From contig NC_068937.1 of the NCBI RefSeq assembly GCF_016801865.2, forward strand, positions 72,609,854 to 72,673,853: a DNA stretch of 64,000 nucleotides, given 5' to 3'. Under the pieces are notes generated by a model. It worked only from the letters and a program-made list of their open reading frames with translations. It had not been told where the DNA came from and ran no database searches. Source of the stretch: Culex pipiens pallens (lineage: Eukaryota > Arthropoda > Insecta > Diptera > Culicidae). Positions 31,688-42,914 of this stretch are shown here, in pieces (the first letter of the stretch is position 1; each line of letters opens with the position of its first letter). Both the position numbers and the translations under genes were made by a program.

Positions 31688-32503
31688 TTCTACTTGTTGG
31701 CGTTCCTCCGAGGACCGCCACACAAGCAGGATCTGCCCCAAGCGTCTCACTTGGGGTTAACGGGATTCCACCCGTTTTCTACTTGTTGGCGTTCCTCCGA
31801 GGAACGCCACACAAGCAGGATCTGCCCCAAGCGTCTCACTTGGGGTTTGCGGGATTCCACCCGTTTTCTACTTGTTGGCGTTCCTCCGAGGAACGCCACA
31901 CAAGCAGGATCTGCCCCAAGCGTCTCACTTGGGGTTTACGGGATTCCACCCGTTTTCTACTTGTTGGCGTTCCTCCGAGGAACGCCACACAAGCAGGATC
32001 TGCCCCAAGCGTCTCACTTGGGGTTTACGGGATTCCACCCGTTTCCTACTTGTTGGCGTTCCTCCGAGGAACGCCACACAAGCAGGATCTGCCCCAAGCG
32101 TCTCACTTGGGGTTTGCGGGATTCCACCCGTTTTCTACTTGTTGGCGTTCCTCCGAGGAACGCCACACAAGCAGGATCTGCCCCAAGCGTCTCACTTGGG
32201 GTTTACGGGATTCCACCCGTTTTCTACTTGTTGGCGTTCCTCCGAGGAACGCCACACAAGCAGGATCTGCCCCAAGCGTCTCACTTGGGGTTTGCGGGAT
32301 TCCACCCGTTTTCTACTTGTTGGCGTTCCTCCGAGGAACGCCACACAAGCAGGATCTGCCCCAAGCGTCTCACTTGGGGTTTACGGGATTCCACCCGTTT
32401 TCTACTTGTTGGCGTTCCTCCGAGGAACGCCACACAAGCAGGATCTGCCCCAAGCGTCTCACTTGGGGTTTGCGGGATTCCACCCGTTTTCTACTTGTTG
32501 CAC
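31688..32503 (-). repeat. 89-bp minisatellite in the 5' leader
   Basis: Nine full units and a partial tenth at an exact 89-bp period. Each unit holds two hairpins: arms GGCGTTCCTC/GAGGAACGCC with one unpaired base, and CCCCAAG/CTTGGGG with a 7-base loop. The first unit has a GGACCGCC variant. Because 89 is not a multiple of three, all plus frames look open, which is not coding. Confidence 0.95.
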
Positions 32504-32574
32504 AAGCTAAACGAGCCCCAAGCGTTGGAGTTTGCGGAGTTTGCTCATCGTTTTGGTCAAGCTTGCGCAACACA

Positions 32575-32900
32575 CTCGCGCCCACACACACTCTCTCATA
32601 CACACACATGTTAAAAGTTGCAGAAATTGAATTTGTACTCGGCCGCAGCGTCCCTTGATCTCCTAACACGCACACACACACACACACACACCCTCATACA
32701 CACTCACACACACACATAATAAAAGTCACAAATTGAATTTGTACTCGGCCGCAGCGTCCCTAACACGCACACATACGCACGCACACACCCTTATACACAC
32801 TCACACACACACACATGTTTAAAATTGCAGAAATTGAATTTGTACTCGGCCGCAGCATCCTTTGATTTCCTGACACGCACACAGGCGCACACGAACCCTC
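32575..32900 (-). repeat. Three CA-rich repeats of about 110 bp in the 5' leader
   Basis: Each has a CACACA stretch, then TTGCAGAAATTGAATTTGT or a close variant, then CTCGGCCGCAGCGTCC. Together with the minisatellite they make a leader of about 1.5 kb between LTR and gag. Confidence 0.85.
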
Positions 32901-33063
32901 GGAAGAGATGAAGAAAACGAATTAGCTGTCCCCCTTTTTCCAGGCACTTGATTTTCACTGCTCTCTCTGGGCACAACACTAAATCAACACGATTTTCTTT
33001 TAGGCGGGAGCTTCTCGTAAAGATACAATCTTTTACGCTGAATGGTCAACGAAAAGAAAACAC

Positions 33064-33077
33064 TGTCACGGTCGCCA
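33064..33077 (-). promoter_or_regulatory. Primer-binding site, tRNA-Arg type
   Basis: TGGCGACCGTGACA on the minus strand lies two bases after the 5' LTR. It is complementary to a tRNA 3' end (TGTCACGGTCG plus CCA), which I recall as an insect tRNA-Arg, also used by 412/mdg1-type elements. Confidence 0.8.
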
Positions 33078-33079
33078 TT

Positions 33080-33326
33080 TGTGCTTTCGGCTCGAGACGA
33101 GAAGCTCCCAGCGCGTGTGCTTACCTCGCGAGCGCCGTCGTACGAAAGAGGCCGATTGCTTGCTCGGCCGACACACGTCGCGGTTGAGTGAGAGCCACCG
33201 TTTGCTGAGAGCCAAAGACTGGCTCTCACGGTGAGTGTCACTCAGTTGTGACATTAGGCAGTAGAGCTCGCTCCTGGCACACGACAGTAGAGCCCTCACA
33301 GTGATTGCTCAATATTATGCCCCACA
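33080..33326 (-). repeat. 5' LTR
   Basis: 247 bp, TG to CA, identical by eye to the 3' LTR. It should carry the promoter and poly(A) signals, but no clear TATA box is visible on the minus strand. Confidence 0.95.
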
Positions 33327-33331
33327 GCTGG

Positions 33332-33900
33332 TGTTTTACCGGTTCAAATCATGTTGCAACAAGATTAATTTTTGCCCATTTGAACAAGATGGACGTTTTT
33401 CGCGAATAAAAAAACCCTGCACTCTTCAAATTGCCATACCGTTTGAAAGTAAAAATCAAACTGATATTATGCTGCTTTAGAAGTGGCAACACCGGATGTC
33501 CATCCCAGAAGGTCGATCTCCACGGACACACCATCGCAGGTAACATCACTCCCACAATTTCGGCATACTTTGCGAATAGATTTAGGCATGATGAAACTTA
33601 ACCACATTTTCCGCTTTTTGCAGGCATGTCTCTGCAGTCTTGGCGACATCCAGACCTCGGATCTGGAGTCCGGATTCTCCCCTCGGCATCATTGGCCACG
33701 ACATCGCTACTCGCTACTCGGACAGCAGAGAAAGCAAAGTGTGCTACCGAAGAATGAACAGCCGCCTCCATTGAGTATTAAAGAGTGATGTGACCGTTAG
33801 TGTGACCGGCATTAATGTGGAAAGTTACTTGTAATAAACAAAGAAATAAATTTTGTTCGAAATGAAATTTTAATTAGCTTAAATTTATACAACAATAAAA
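33332..33900 (+). pseudogene. Unidentified gene-end fragment with a possible intron
   Basis: A frame of about 100 codons (33483-33788) spans GCAG|GTAACA (33540) and CTTTTTGCAG|GC (33623), which would be an 84-nt intron. The frame is open spliced or unspliced. AATAAA follows at about 33846. Product not recognised. It flanks the LTR element, so it belongs to the target DNA. Confidence 0.3.
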
Positions 33901-34049
33901 TTCCAACAAAATTCTAGCAGGATTCTAGCAGAAAATTTTGCCGTCTCATTATGGCAAAATTCTTACAGAGTTCTAGCAGGATGGCCTGTCAGAATAGTTC
34001 TAGCAGCATTCTAGCAGGGTTCTAACAAAACCGGTTACTTTCACCGGAT

Positions 34050-34220
34050 CCCAGTTAACTCAATCCGAATTCTGAAACGGAATCTAATTAGAATCGTATA
34101 CAAATTCCGTTTCAAACGCAACAACCGGTTCCGTGTTCGAACCGGTTGTTGCGTTTGAAACGGAATTTGTATACGATTCTAATTAGATTCCGTTTCAGAA
34201 TTCGGATTGATTTGACTGGG
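34050..34220. mobile_element. Palindromic CCCAG-ended MITE (family a)
   Basis: Closest to 2559-2729, with full arms. It is embedded in AGAATCCTGCTAGAAC-type repeat DNA (33900-34370). Confidence 0.75.
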
Positions 34221-34945
34221 ATTCTGCTAGAACCGGTTATTGCATTTGAGCTAGAATTCTCTGAGAATTCTCGCAAAGATCTAGGAAGATGATGGCAGCG
34301 TTCTAGTAAGAATAGTTTTGCTCTGCTAGAATTCTGTAAGAATCCTGCGAGAACGCCGTGACTGGGGTGGTGGTATAGCTGCCTCGTTTATTACACTGTG
34401 AAAATATCCAGGATTACTACACAAAAGTGTGTAATCATACTTGAACCTACTGCCCAGTCCACTCAATCGGAATTCTGAAACGGAATTCAGTTCGGTTGTT
34501 GCGTTTGAAACGGAATACTTAAACGATTCGAATTTAATTCCGATTGAGTTGACTGGGAGTACCACGGGTATGAATTTTCAAGTAATTTCAATATGGCGAC
34601 TTGCATCAGAAGAAAGTGAGGCATTTTCGCTAGTTCTAACTGCTCTGTGTTTTGCGTGCACGTCCGCAAACATCGACCACACACATACTAATACAAAGCG
34701 CCACAAAGAGGCAAAAGGTAATTACGAATATTTTTTGCACTTTCTTTTCGGTATTGCAAAAACAAATAAAAAAAAATACTTAAAAGTATAGTCTGATTCA
34801 ATTTTCGTTGCTGTTTTGTTCGAACATCAATATGGCGACTTGTATCAGAAGAAAATGAGGCATTTTCGCTAGTTTTAACTGTTCTGTGTTCTGCGTGCAC
34901 ATCCGCAAACATCGACCACACACATACTAATACAAAGCGCCACCA

Positions 34946-35073
34946 AGAGAGTTATCTAGGCCAGATCTCACGCACACTAGCTTACCATTTGTTTTTGCTG
35001 GCGACCACAAATTTTAACCTAAAAATCCATCGTGTACGTACACGCAATACATGCGCACGTAGATAGGTCTAGA
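34946..35073. mobile_element. 125-bp TAGAGTTATCT MITE, copy 4
   Basis: More diverged copy splitting a CACCAAGAGGCAAAAGG sequence that is contiguous elsewhere in the window. Confidence 0.7.
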
Positions 35074-35328
35074 GGCAAAAGGTAATTACGAATATTTTTG
35101 GCACTTTCGTTTCGGTTTTGCAAAACAATTAACAACACTAACTTTTAAGTATAGTTTGACTCAAACTTTGTTGCTGATTTGTTCGAAAATTTGATCAAAA
35201 AAAAAATAAGTTTTTTTGCAGCACCTCTTTTGAACGGACATTTCTGTTGCCACCTTTTGGTTCCTTAAATTAGCCATAGATATTTTCACAGCGTAATAAA
35301 CAGGGCATCTACCACCACGCAGCGCCAC

Positions 35329-35651
35329 ACTGAAAGCCCGACCATGGTAATTTTAAAAAAAATTTGTTAAAAATGCTGCTTATTAAATTAACTGTGGCTT
35401 TTTGGTAAAAGTAAACGCAAATATGGTAAAATGTACCATGCTTCCACAAAATTGCATGGTAGCAATTACAAAATCATTATCATTTTCTCCGTATTGGAGG
35501 GTTAAAATTACTATACCGCTCACGACATAGTAAAACTGACTGCGTTAATTAGTCAATCCAAGCACAGAATGTTTTTAGCAAAAATACGTCGGTGCGTGTT
35601 CTCAATTTAACCCTTTAATATGGTAGCAACTACCATGGTTGGGTTTTCAGT
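35329..35651. mobile_element. MITE with ACTGAAAGCCC termini
   Basis: Ends ACTGAAAGCCCGACCATGG and, inverted, ACTGAAAACCCAACCATGG. AT-rich interior with TACCAT motifs, like 13528-14013. It splits the GCGCCACCAGCG sequence found intact in other blocks. Confidence 0.7.
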
Positions 35652-35696
35652 TTACCAGCGTAAAAGAGCATTATTTTATTACGTAACGCAGTTGGT

Positions 35697-37017
35697 GGTG
35701 TACACACACTTTTGCGTTAATTTCAAACTGCCGAAATAAACAACCGTATACGAGAGAGGCGTATTAACGTATTTGGGCACATACTATATCTCGGATTGGT
35801 TTTCAAAAATACGTAAGAGCCAATGGTAAACAAAGCATTTTTTGCCTTGGTATCCGACCCACTTACGAAAAACCAATTTCAAAAATGCTTAAGATTGTTC
35901 ATCTACACGTCTTTCAAGTGACCCAAACTAAAAATGAATGAAATTTTATTACAATTTGGAGAAAAACGAATATTAATGTCGGAGATCACGATGGCTCTTA
36001 CGGCTTTTTGAAAACTCACCCGAGATATATACTATATATACTAAGACAATTCGAATTTAATTCCGATTGAGTTGACTGGGTGGTACAGCGTAAAAGAGCA
36101 TTATTTTATTACGTAACGCAGTTGGAGATGTGGGTTGAGGGTGTGGGGGGTTCGAACGAGTTATATATATATACGATATATATTATTTTTTGATCAAATT
36201 TTCGTTAAAATCAGCAACAATTTCAAGTTTGATAGTCAAACTATACTTAAAAGCTAGTTTTGTCATTTGTTTTTGCAAAACCGAAACGAAAATGCCAAAA
36301 ATATTCGTAATTACCTTTTGCCTCTTGGTAGCGCTTTGTATTAGTATGTGTGTGGTCGATGTTTGCGGAGGTGCACGCAGAACACAGAACAGTTACAACT
36401 AGCGAAAATGCCTCACTTTCTTCTGATACAAGTCGCCATATTGATGTTCGAACAAATCAGCAACGAAAATTGAATCAGACTATACTTTAAAGTTAGTTTT
36501 TTTATTTGTTTTTGCAATACCGAAAAGAAAGTGCCAAAAATATTCGTAATTACCTTTTGCCTCTTTGTGGCGCTTTGTATTAGTATGTGTGTGGTCGATG
36601 TTTGCGGACGTGCACGCAAAACACAGAGCAGTTAGAACTAGCGAAAATGCCTCACTTTCTTCTGATGCAAGTCGCCATATTGAAATTACTTGAAAATTCA
36701 TACCCGTGGTACTACCCAGTCAGCTCAATCGGAATTAAAATCGAATCGTTTAAGTATTCCGTTTCAAACGCAACAACCGAACTGAATTCCGTTTTAGAAT
36801 CCGATTGAGTAACGTAACGCAGTTGGTGGTGTGGGTTGAGGAGGTGGGAGGCAAAAAAGGCTTTGTTTACCATTGGCTCTTACGTATTTTTGAAAACTAA
36901 TCCGAGATATAGTATGTGCCCAAATACGTCAATACGCCTCTCTCGTATACGGTTGTTAATTTCGGCAGAAGTGGAGGCAGTTTGAAACTAACACAAAAGT
37001 GTGTGTACACCACCAAC
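35697..37017. repeat. Inverted pair with GTGTACACACAC ends
   Basis: The first ~150 bp (35697-35850) and last ~165 bp (36850-37017) are inverted copies, sharing CAAATACGT, ATACTATATCTCGGAT-type and CAATGGTAAACAAAG segments. Partial repeat units lie between. It could be a foldback element or a local inversion. Confidence 0.6.
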
Positions 37018-37038
37018 TGCGTTACGTAATAAAATAAT

Positions 37039-37706
37039 CAGCCTGATGGCAAGATTGTCAAATTGTATGCATGGGCCGCGATACTCACATTTGTTGGACC
37101 GTGGACCCCGCTATTTGGTCGCTTTACCCCTCTGACGCTAAATATAGGGTAAAAGTGCCAGCAAATGTGCAATTGAAAAAAAGTTTTTTTTTGTGAAAAA
37201 TTATTTTAAATTTTGTTTTTGATGAATAGTTTTGAATATTTTTTGTCAAAAAATAAATAACTAGAAAAAATAAAATATTATCCAGCCTTTTGAGGACGAA
37301 GTCAATCGTTCACATTTTTTTAATGTTAGCTTATACACATATTTTAGTGTTAGATATCAATATTCCAAGAAGATAATGTCCAGCTTGTGACGATAAACTA
37401 CTTTTCCTTTACATAGAAATTGAATCCAGAAGGGAAACGATAACCTGCTATGTTGGTCCGCACCGGGTTCTGAACTCCCATTTACGAGGCGAAAGCGTTG
37501 CCGCATGGCTCGGTCTTAACAAAAAAATTAACTAGACAATAAATAACAATTTCAAATTACAAATCTAAATAATAAATAATCTTATTTTCGAATTTACTCA
37601 TAAATGGCCTGTATACCCTATTTTGTGCAACCAGTTTATGGAGCGTTCACCCTATATGGACTGTCAAAAGCGAGGTTCACTTTTTGACAAGCTTGCCACC
37701 AGTCTG
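37039..37706. mobile_element. hAT-like non-autonomous element
   Basis: 668 bp bounded by CAGCCTGATGGCAAGATTG and, inverted, CAGACTGGTGGCAAGCTTG. AAAATAAT is duplicated at 37031-37038 and 37707-37714. An 8-bp duplication with CAG-type ends fits the hAT superfamily. No transposase; contains a tRNA-like stretch. Confidence 0.75.
37440..37510 (-). tRNA. tRNA-like sequence, probably a pseudogene
   Basis: On the minus strand TTTCGCCTCGTAAATGGGA resembles an anticodon arm with CGT, and GAGTTCAGAACCCGG resembles a T arm / B box. I cannot close a full cloverleaf by eye. It may derive from a tRNA-Thr-like gene. Confidence 0.25.
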
Positions 37707-38315
37707 AAAATAATGCTCTTTTACGCTGGTGGCGCTGCCCTGTTTATTACACTGTGAAAATATCTATGGCTAATCTAAGGAACCAAAAGGTGGCAACAGA
37801 AATGTCCGTTCAAAAGAGGTGCTGCAAAAAAACGTATTATTTTTTGATCAAATTTTCGAACAAATCAGCAACAATTACAAGTGTGATAATCAAACTATAC
37901 TTAAAAGTTAGTTTTGTTATTTGTTTTTGCAAAACCGAAGCGAAAGTGCCAAAAATATTCGTAATTACCTTTTGCCTCTTGGTGGCGCTTTGTATTAATA
38001 TGTGTGTGGTCGATGTTTGCGGATGTGCACGCAGAACACAGAACAGTTAAAACTAGCGAAAATGCCTCACTTTCTTCTGATACAAGTTGCCGCATTCTTT
38101 TATTACGTAACGCAGTTGGTGGTGGTCGCCATATTGAAATTACTTGAATATTCATACCCGTGGTACTACCCAGTCAACTCAATCGGAATTAAATTCAAAT
38201 CGTTTAAGTATTCCGTTTCAAACGCAACAACCGAACTGAATTCCGTTTCAGAATTCCGATTGAGTTGACTGGGCAGTAGGTTCAAGTAGGATTACACACT
38301 TTTGTGTAATCATAT

Positions 38316-38570
38316 GGTACGTTCGTTTGAAATGCAGGTGTGGCACTGAGTGCCGCACTCGTCGGTGCTAGTTTTGGTTCAATCGAACGTCATTTGTCAG
38401 TGCGCGTGGAACTCGAATGAAACTGAAAAAATATTGAGTGCGGCACTAGAGTTTCAGTTCCAACATGGCGGCGAAACTCGTGCGGAACTAGCGCGAGTTT
38501 TTTCAAAGAAACACTTTGACAGCTCTGAGTGCGGCACTCAGTGTGAAACTAGCCATCAAACGAACGTACC
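38316..38570. mobile_element. 255-bp GGTACGTTCGTTTGA MITE, copy 3
   Basis: Inverted relative to 6160-6414, with the same termini and inner GAGTGCGGCACT motif. Confidence 0.75.
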
Positions 38571-38708
38571 AATAGTTGAACTAAAAAAAGTTTAATGCTG
38601 TTACTCGGTGAAGCAATAACGTTGCCCAGGCACGAAATATTTTAGAAGAGCTGGTTCTGTAAGAATCCTGCTAGAATGTCGCTACATTTCTGTTAGAAAA
38701 TGGAAACT

Positions 38709-38846
38709 CCCAGTCATGACGTTCTAGCAGGATTCTAACAGAGTTCTTACAGAGCTTGATATTCTTACAGCATTCTAGCAGAAATGTTCCACCATTCTAG
38801 CAGGATTCTGACAGAACCAGCTCTGCTAGAATATTTCGTGACTGGG
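38709..38846. mobile_element. CCCAGTCACGA MITE (family c), inverted copy
   Basis: Intact apart from point changes (CCCAGTCATGACG at one end). Third copy in the window. Confidence 0.75.
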
Positions 38847-39192
38847 CTGTGTTAGAACTTGGCTAGAAACCAACCAACGAATGCCTGCTCATTAAGGTAC
38901 ACTTCTTTTATTACGTAACGCTAAAATTTGTATTTTTTGACCCCCTTGCCCTTCGTTTAAAATGTCCATACAAATTTCTAAAAAATACTTAACTCGTTCG
39001 AACTTCCCACCCCCTCAACCCACACCACCAACGTCGTTATGTAATAAAAGAAAACAAATACTTAACTCGTTCGAACTTCCCACCCCCTCAACCCACACCA
39101 CCAACGTCGTTATGTAATAAAAGAATTCTCTTTTACGGTGGTGGCGCTGCGTGGTGGTAGCTGCCGTGTTTATCACACTATGAAAATATCTA

Positions 39193-40662
39193 CACTGAAA
39201 CTAAAATCATGATTGATTTTATATGTACTCTGCACATATCCAATCTTCAAATTGGCATAATAAAAATTATGACACATCATATTAATCCTTATATGCTTTA
39301 CACATATTTTTTACAAACAATCTTCTTAGATTTTATATGCGTACGCATATAACTGATTTTTTCTCCTGTTCGTTAAAAACTATTGTTTATTCAAGTATGC
39401 TTTGTGAGCTCCGCATATAACGTTTATATGCGAGACACTATAGATTTTTGCAGAATGCTTTTTTTCATGAAACTTATATGCAAGGCTCACAGCAATTATG
39501 AATGTGTGCCCAAATGTGTACAAAACCGTTTGCGCGTGTGTGTCAGTGTGTCAGCCAGCAGCAACAGCCGTGGTTCATTTTGTGAAACTGCGATCAATCG
39601 GCGGGCCACAAATTTGATTCCGCGCAACGAGATGCCAGACGGTTCCGGCACGAAGGTGGTCCAGATGCAGAGCCTGTTTGGCCACATCGGCCAGGTTAAC
39701 GAAATCCGCCTGTATCCGACGTTCCGACGTGTGTCCTGTTTGGTGGTGTCCTGGGTTAGCCGCGATTACTTTGAGAGCAGCAAAAGGAGATTACCGTCAA
39801 CGGGACGCTGGTTGCCGGACGCTGTTGCAACCGGAGGTGGTGAACCGCATCGTTGGAATGTTTCCGACCCAGGTTCGTAGAAGAAATCTGTGTGGTGTGG
39901 TGCAAAACGATGATGAACGTTTTTTTTTAGCAGATAGTGAAAACGATCGTTAAAAACCTGGACAAAACCAATCTTCTGTCGCGAAAAAGATTATGAAGAA
40001 GCGTCGCACTTTGCTCGAGCTGGACGTCAAGTCGGAGAATCTAATGGACCACTTCAAGCACCCGGTATGTCAAGGGCACGCGGTGTGCAAAAAAACGGGA
40101 ATCAAGAGGCAGGGCTCGGAGTTCCGCGGATACCGGCCGGGAGCAAAAAGCAACGCGGCAACCTCATCAAACTCATCCCGGAAATTGCCCCATTCGAAGC
40201 GATCTTCCCCAGAAACAAACAGCCACTCCCGTTCGGGGGAAAACACCGCAAGTGCTGAAGTCCGGCCATCATAGCTTAATAAAAGTTTCATAATTAATCA
40301 CAAACTTTTCTTTAAATATGGAAAGAAAATTAAACACCAATTTAATATTAGAAGTAATACATAATAATAAAATGCATGCCTATCAAAAATCAATTGAAAA
40401 TTCATTTAAAATCATGAGTGTTGCACTTACATGCTATATGTGGGTGCATATTGCAACATCATTCAGTCTGAGAGCATTGCATATACCATTTATGTGCTGT
40501 GAACATACGTTTTATATGCATTGGCATATTTCTATTCCTTATCCATTTATATGCAGAGCTCACGCAGTTCATATGCGGCGCATATACATGTCAAATGTAG
40601 AGGCACTCTGCAAAAATCTATATGCGAAACTTATAGCATACATCAAGATATTTATTTCAGTG
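39193..40662. mobile_element. TA-flanked TIR element, 1.47 kb
   Basis: Ends CACTGAAACTAAAAT and, inverted, CACTGAAATAAATAT. TA is duplicated at 39191-39192 and 40663-40664, in a sequence found unbroken at 37755-37775. The AT-rich flanks contain ACATATAA/TTATATG motifs. The middle (39500-40290) is clearly GC-richer, with a frame of about 165 codons at 39383-39880 and a second at 39993-40274. I recognise no domain; the base shift suggests captured DNA. Confidence 0.7.
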
Positions 40663-41609
40663 TATGGCTAATCTACACGCTTACCAGGGGAACTCAAATT
40701 TGAGTGGATCCAAGCAAAACGGCGCAAACCGTAGTCATACAAATTTGATATCGAGTACCCGAACTTAATTTTAACATGGTGGAGCCGATGTCAAATTTGA
40801 CATGCGCTGGGTACCGGAAAAATCCTCCGGGAAAGCAGAAAAACGGTTCCGGGGGACGGATATCGGTTCGGAATGATAGGTAAAAGGAAATTGTCTTTCT
40901 GGGTTAGTTTTTGGATGATTGTATTCAAATTTTAATCTAATTAAATTATCATTTTCATTATTCATTATCATTTCAGCACTTGGTGCAACGGTTCCAGCGA
41001 CTACAGGTGGACGAGGCCAACCTCCTGTGGCCGAATGGTTACGGGTTTTGCCTCCTAAGCGGAAAGTCATGGGTTCTTCTCAGGGTGGCAGCCTTAGGTT
41101 TAAGTTCAGAGGTAGCAGCAACCGTATGAGTATAAAACGGTTGCTTCACGTGCTCTTCTAGCATGTGATCAATCTTGGGATATTCCTTTGCGCCTCTTCC
41201 CAAAATACTTTCCTTGTGTCTTCGCATGTAAATAATGCCCAGCCGATCGGTATTGCACTGCAGTCCAGTCGCATTGTCCAGATCAAAGCAAAGGGAACAC
41301 CGCAAGAGTAGCACCGCAAAAAGACAATTGTCTTTACAAGACCCCGCGCGGCAAATAATAGCTGCTGGGAAGAGCTTGAAAAATGACACGAAAAAATTGT
41401 CACCGCGGTTCTAGCGATACATAGCGGACAAGGCACAAGGAACGGAGTTTACAGCATCTGGATAGAACAGAACTTTTCCTCTCAATAGGAACTGTGTTAT
41501 AGATCTGGAAATGCTTAATAACAGTAAAAATGGGTAACACGATACAATAGTCCTTGTAATCAGGATTCCGTGTCTTAATACTCAAACAGAAAAAAAAAAA
41601 CAGGTGGAC

Positions 41610-42060
41610 GAGAACTAGCGAGTGATACTTGCCAGCGGCCGGATGATGCTCTTGTGGAGCGGATCGCCGGGGACGATCCGCCAGTGGTGAAAGACATCGA
41701 ACGAATCGCTAGAGGGGATGAATGCTTTGCTGGTGTAGAGGGAGGAATCGGAGATAGGTGCGTCTTGGGTGATGTGGCCACGTCGCCGGCGAGGACGGTG
41801 TACACGAAGGAAACGCAAGCGGCGGGGTGTGACCATGACAAAGGCAGAGTAGGCGATTCGGCGGGTGGTTGGCCATCTCCGCGATGGAGCGGTTCCTGGG
41901 CGATGATGATGGGATTTGAACTTTACGTTCCGGATGGGTTCTTCGCAAAGTGGTCCTTCGCGCGTGTCCCACTAGATGCCTTGCATGATGGAATCTTTGA
42001 CGGCGCCGAGCAGGGTTTTGTCCACTCAACTTTAAGGCTGGAGTTACTTTGGGAGAGGTT
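41610..42060 (-). pseudogene. EFTUD2: U5 snRNP GTPase EFTUD2/Snu114 fragment
   Basis: One minus frame reads in family order: VDKTLLGAVKDSIMQG, TREGPLCEEPIRNVKFK, RRIAYSAFVMVTPR, RRRGHITQDAP, SLYTSKAFIP, DSFDVFHHW, IVPGDPLHKS and IIRPL. These are the conserved domain IV-V stretches of EFTUD2, the U5 spliceosomal EF-G-like GTPase. It has an internal stop, frameshifts and deletions (the loop between DSF and VFHHW is missing). N-terminal GTPase motifs are absent. Best explained as a captured, decaying host segment. Confidence 0.85.
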
Positions 42061-42070
42061 GAGTGGAAGA

Positions 42071-42760
42071 TCATTCCACGGCGGGGAAGGCATACTTTGT
42101 TTGTTTCCGCAAGGGTTCTTCCAAATGTATTCCTGATCCGGGCGCCGCCTCAATGGCAAAGCTCAGATCGTTGCGGAACTCGTGGGAGCATGCACTTTCC
42201 ATCAGCTCCTCTTCGGCGTCGACAGTCGAGATCGAACCGTATCTGCGGTTCCGCAAACGGCGCAGTGGATATTTTCGAGCCAGTTACATGAATCAGCTTT
42301 GGAGCCGGCGGCTTGGTTAACGGTTTGAACGCGTTTGTGGAACTGGCTGTGAAGATGGCCTTCGGTGGCTTGGAAGAAGTAAAAGTAGTCGGAAGTTTCG
42401 CAGTGCAGCGTCTGCACGATGACGCTCTGCAAAAAGTTGCTGTCCTGCAGCGGTTGACCGACGTCGGCAGTTAGAGTTGGCTCTGGCGATTCCGTGATCG
42501 GTTCGGCTTGCTCGTCCAACGGAGCAGCTGGTTCCGACGATGGTTCCGTAATCTTCTTGCTCGCTACCTTCTCCCTACGCTCTGTAAGCTGCTCGAGGGG
42601 CTGGACAAAAATGTTCTCCGGGCAGTCCATTCCGTCGACGAGTTCTTGCCGTTCGCGATCGATGATGCTGTTAATTCTGGCCGAATCGGCAACGAGCTGG
42701 TGAGGATACTGTTGCCTGCCGGCCTTTGGGATCGTACAGCTTAGATGTCGGTGGACCATC
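42071..42760 (-). pseudogene. Unidentified protein fragments
   Basis: Open minus-strand frames at 42202-42759 (Glu/Pro-rich, with SDYFYFFQ near its end) and 42071-42256 (ISTVDAEEELMESACSHEF). Neither is recognised with confidence; a tudor-type origin for the first is only a guess. They may be exons of one captured gene. Confidence 0.35.
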
Positions 42761-42914
42761 GGCGATATCGTCCGAGGTCAGCACGAGTATTATCGAGGTC
42801 TTTTCACAGCGCATCAGCTGAAAAGTAACGTACTCTCCGTTAAAGGTTCTTCTGGAAGTCTTCCTGCTGCTTTTAGTTCTGAAAGACCTTGAAGTTCATA
42901 TACGCTTAGAGATA

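Larger units (their letters stand above)
26297..33326 (-). mobile_element. Complete Ty3/gypsy LTR retrotransposon
   Basis: A 7030-bp element flanked by GCTGG at 26292-26296 and 33327-33331 (5-bp target duplication). Order on the minus strand: 5' LTR, tRNA-Arg-type primer site, 1.5-kb repetitive leader, gag, protease, reverse transcriptase, RNase H, integrase, polypurine tract, 3' LTR. There is no envelope gene. RT before IN and the sequence motifs place it in Ty3/gypsy. The two LTRs look identical, so insertion was very recent. It has two predicted introns and one in-frame stop in pol. Confidence 0.95.
34400..38850. repeat. Composite repeat block D, a nested palindrome
   Basis: The outer ends mirror each other (GTGTAATCATACTTGAACC near 34425 and its inverse near 38280). 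Inside are several partial copies of a ~400-bp unit (34585-34945, 35075-35330, 36190-36440, 36440-36710, 37745-38110). That unit also occurs in blocks A and B and at 51174-51389. One frame of the unit reads as a short hydrophobic, signal-peptide-like stretch ending VVDVCG in several copies, but initiation codons are not conserved. Confidence 0.7.

Noticed and set aside
31688..32503. CRISPR-like regular repeats
   Set aside because: Units are direct 89-bp minisatellite repeats without unique spacers, inside a eukaryotic retrotransposon leader.
31595..32658. Long plus-strand open frames of 200-340 codons
   Set aside because: They are produced by the 89-bp minisatellite, which is open in every plus frame because its period is not a multiple of three. 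The true genes of the LTR element are on the minus strand.
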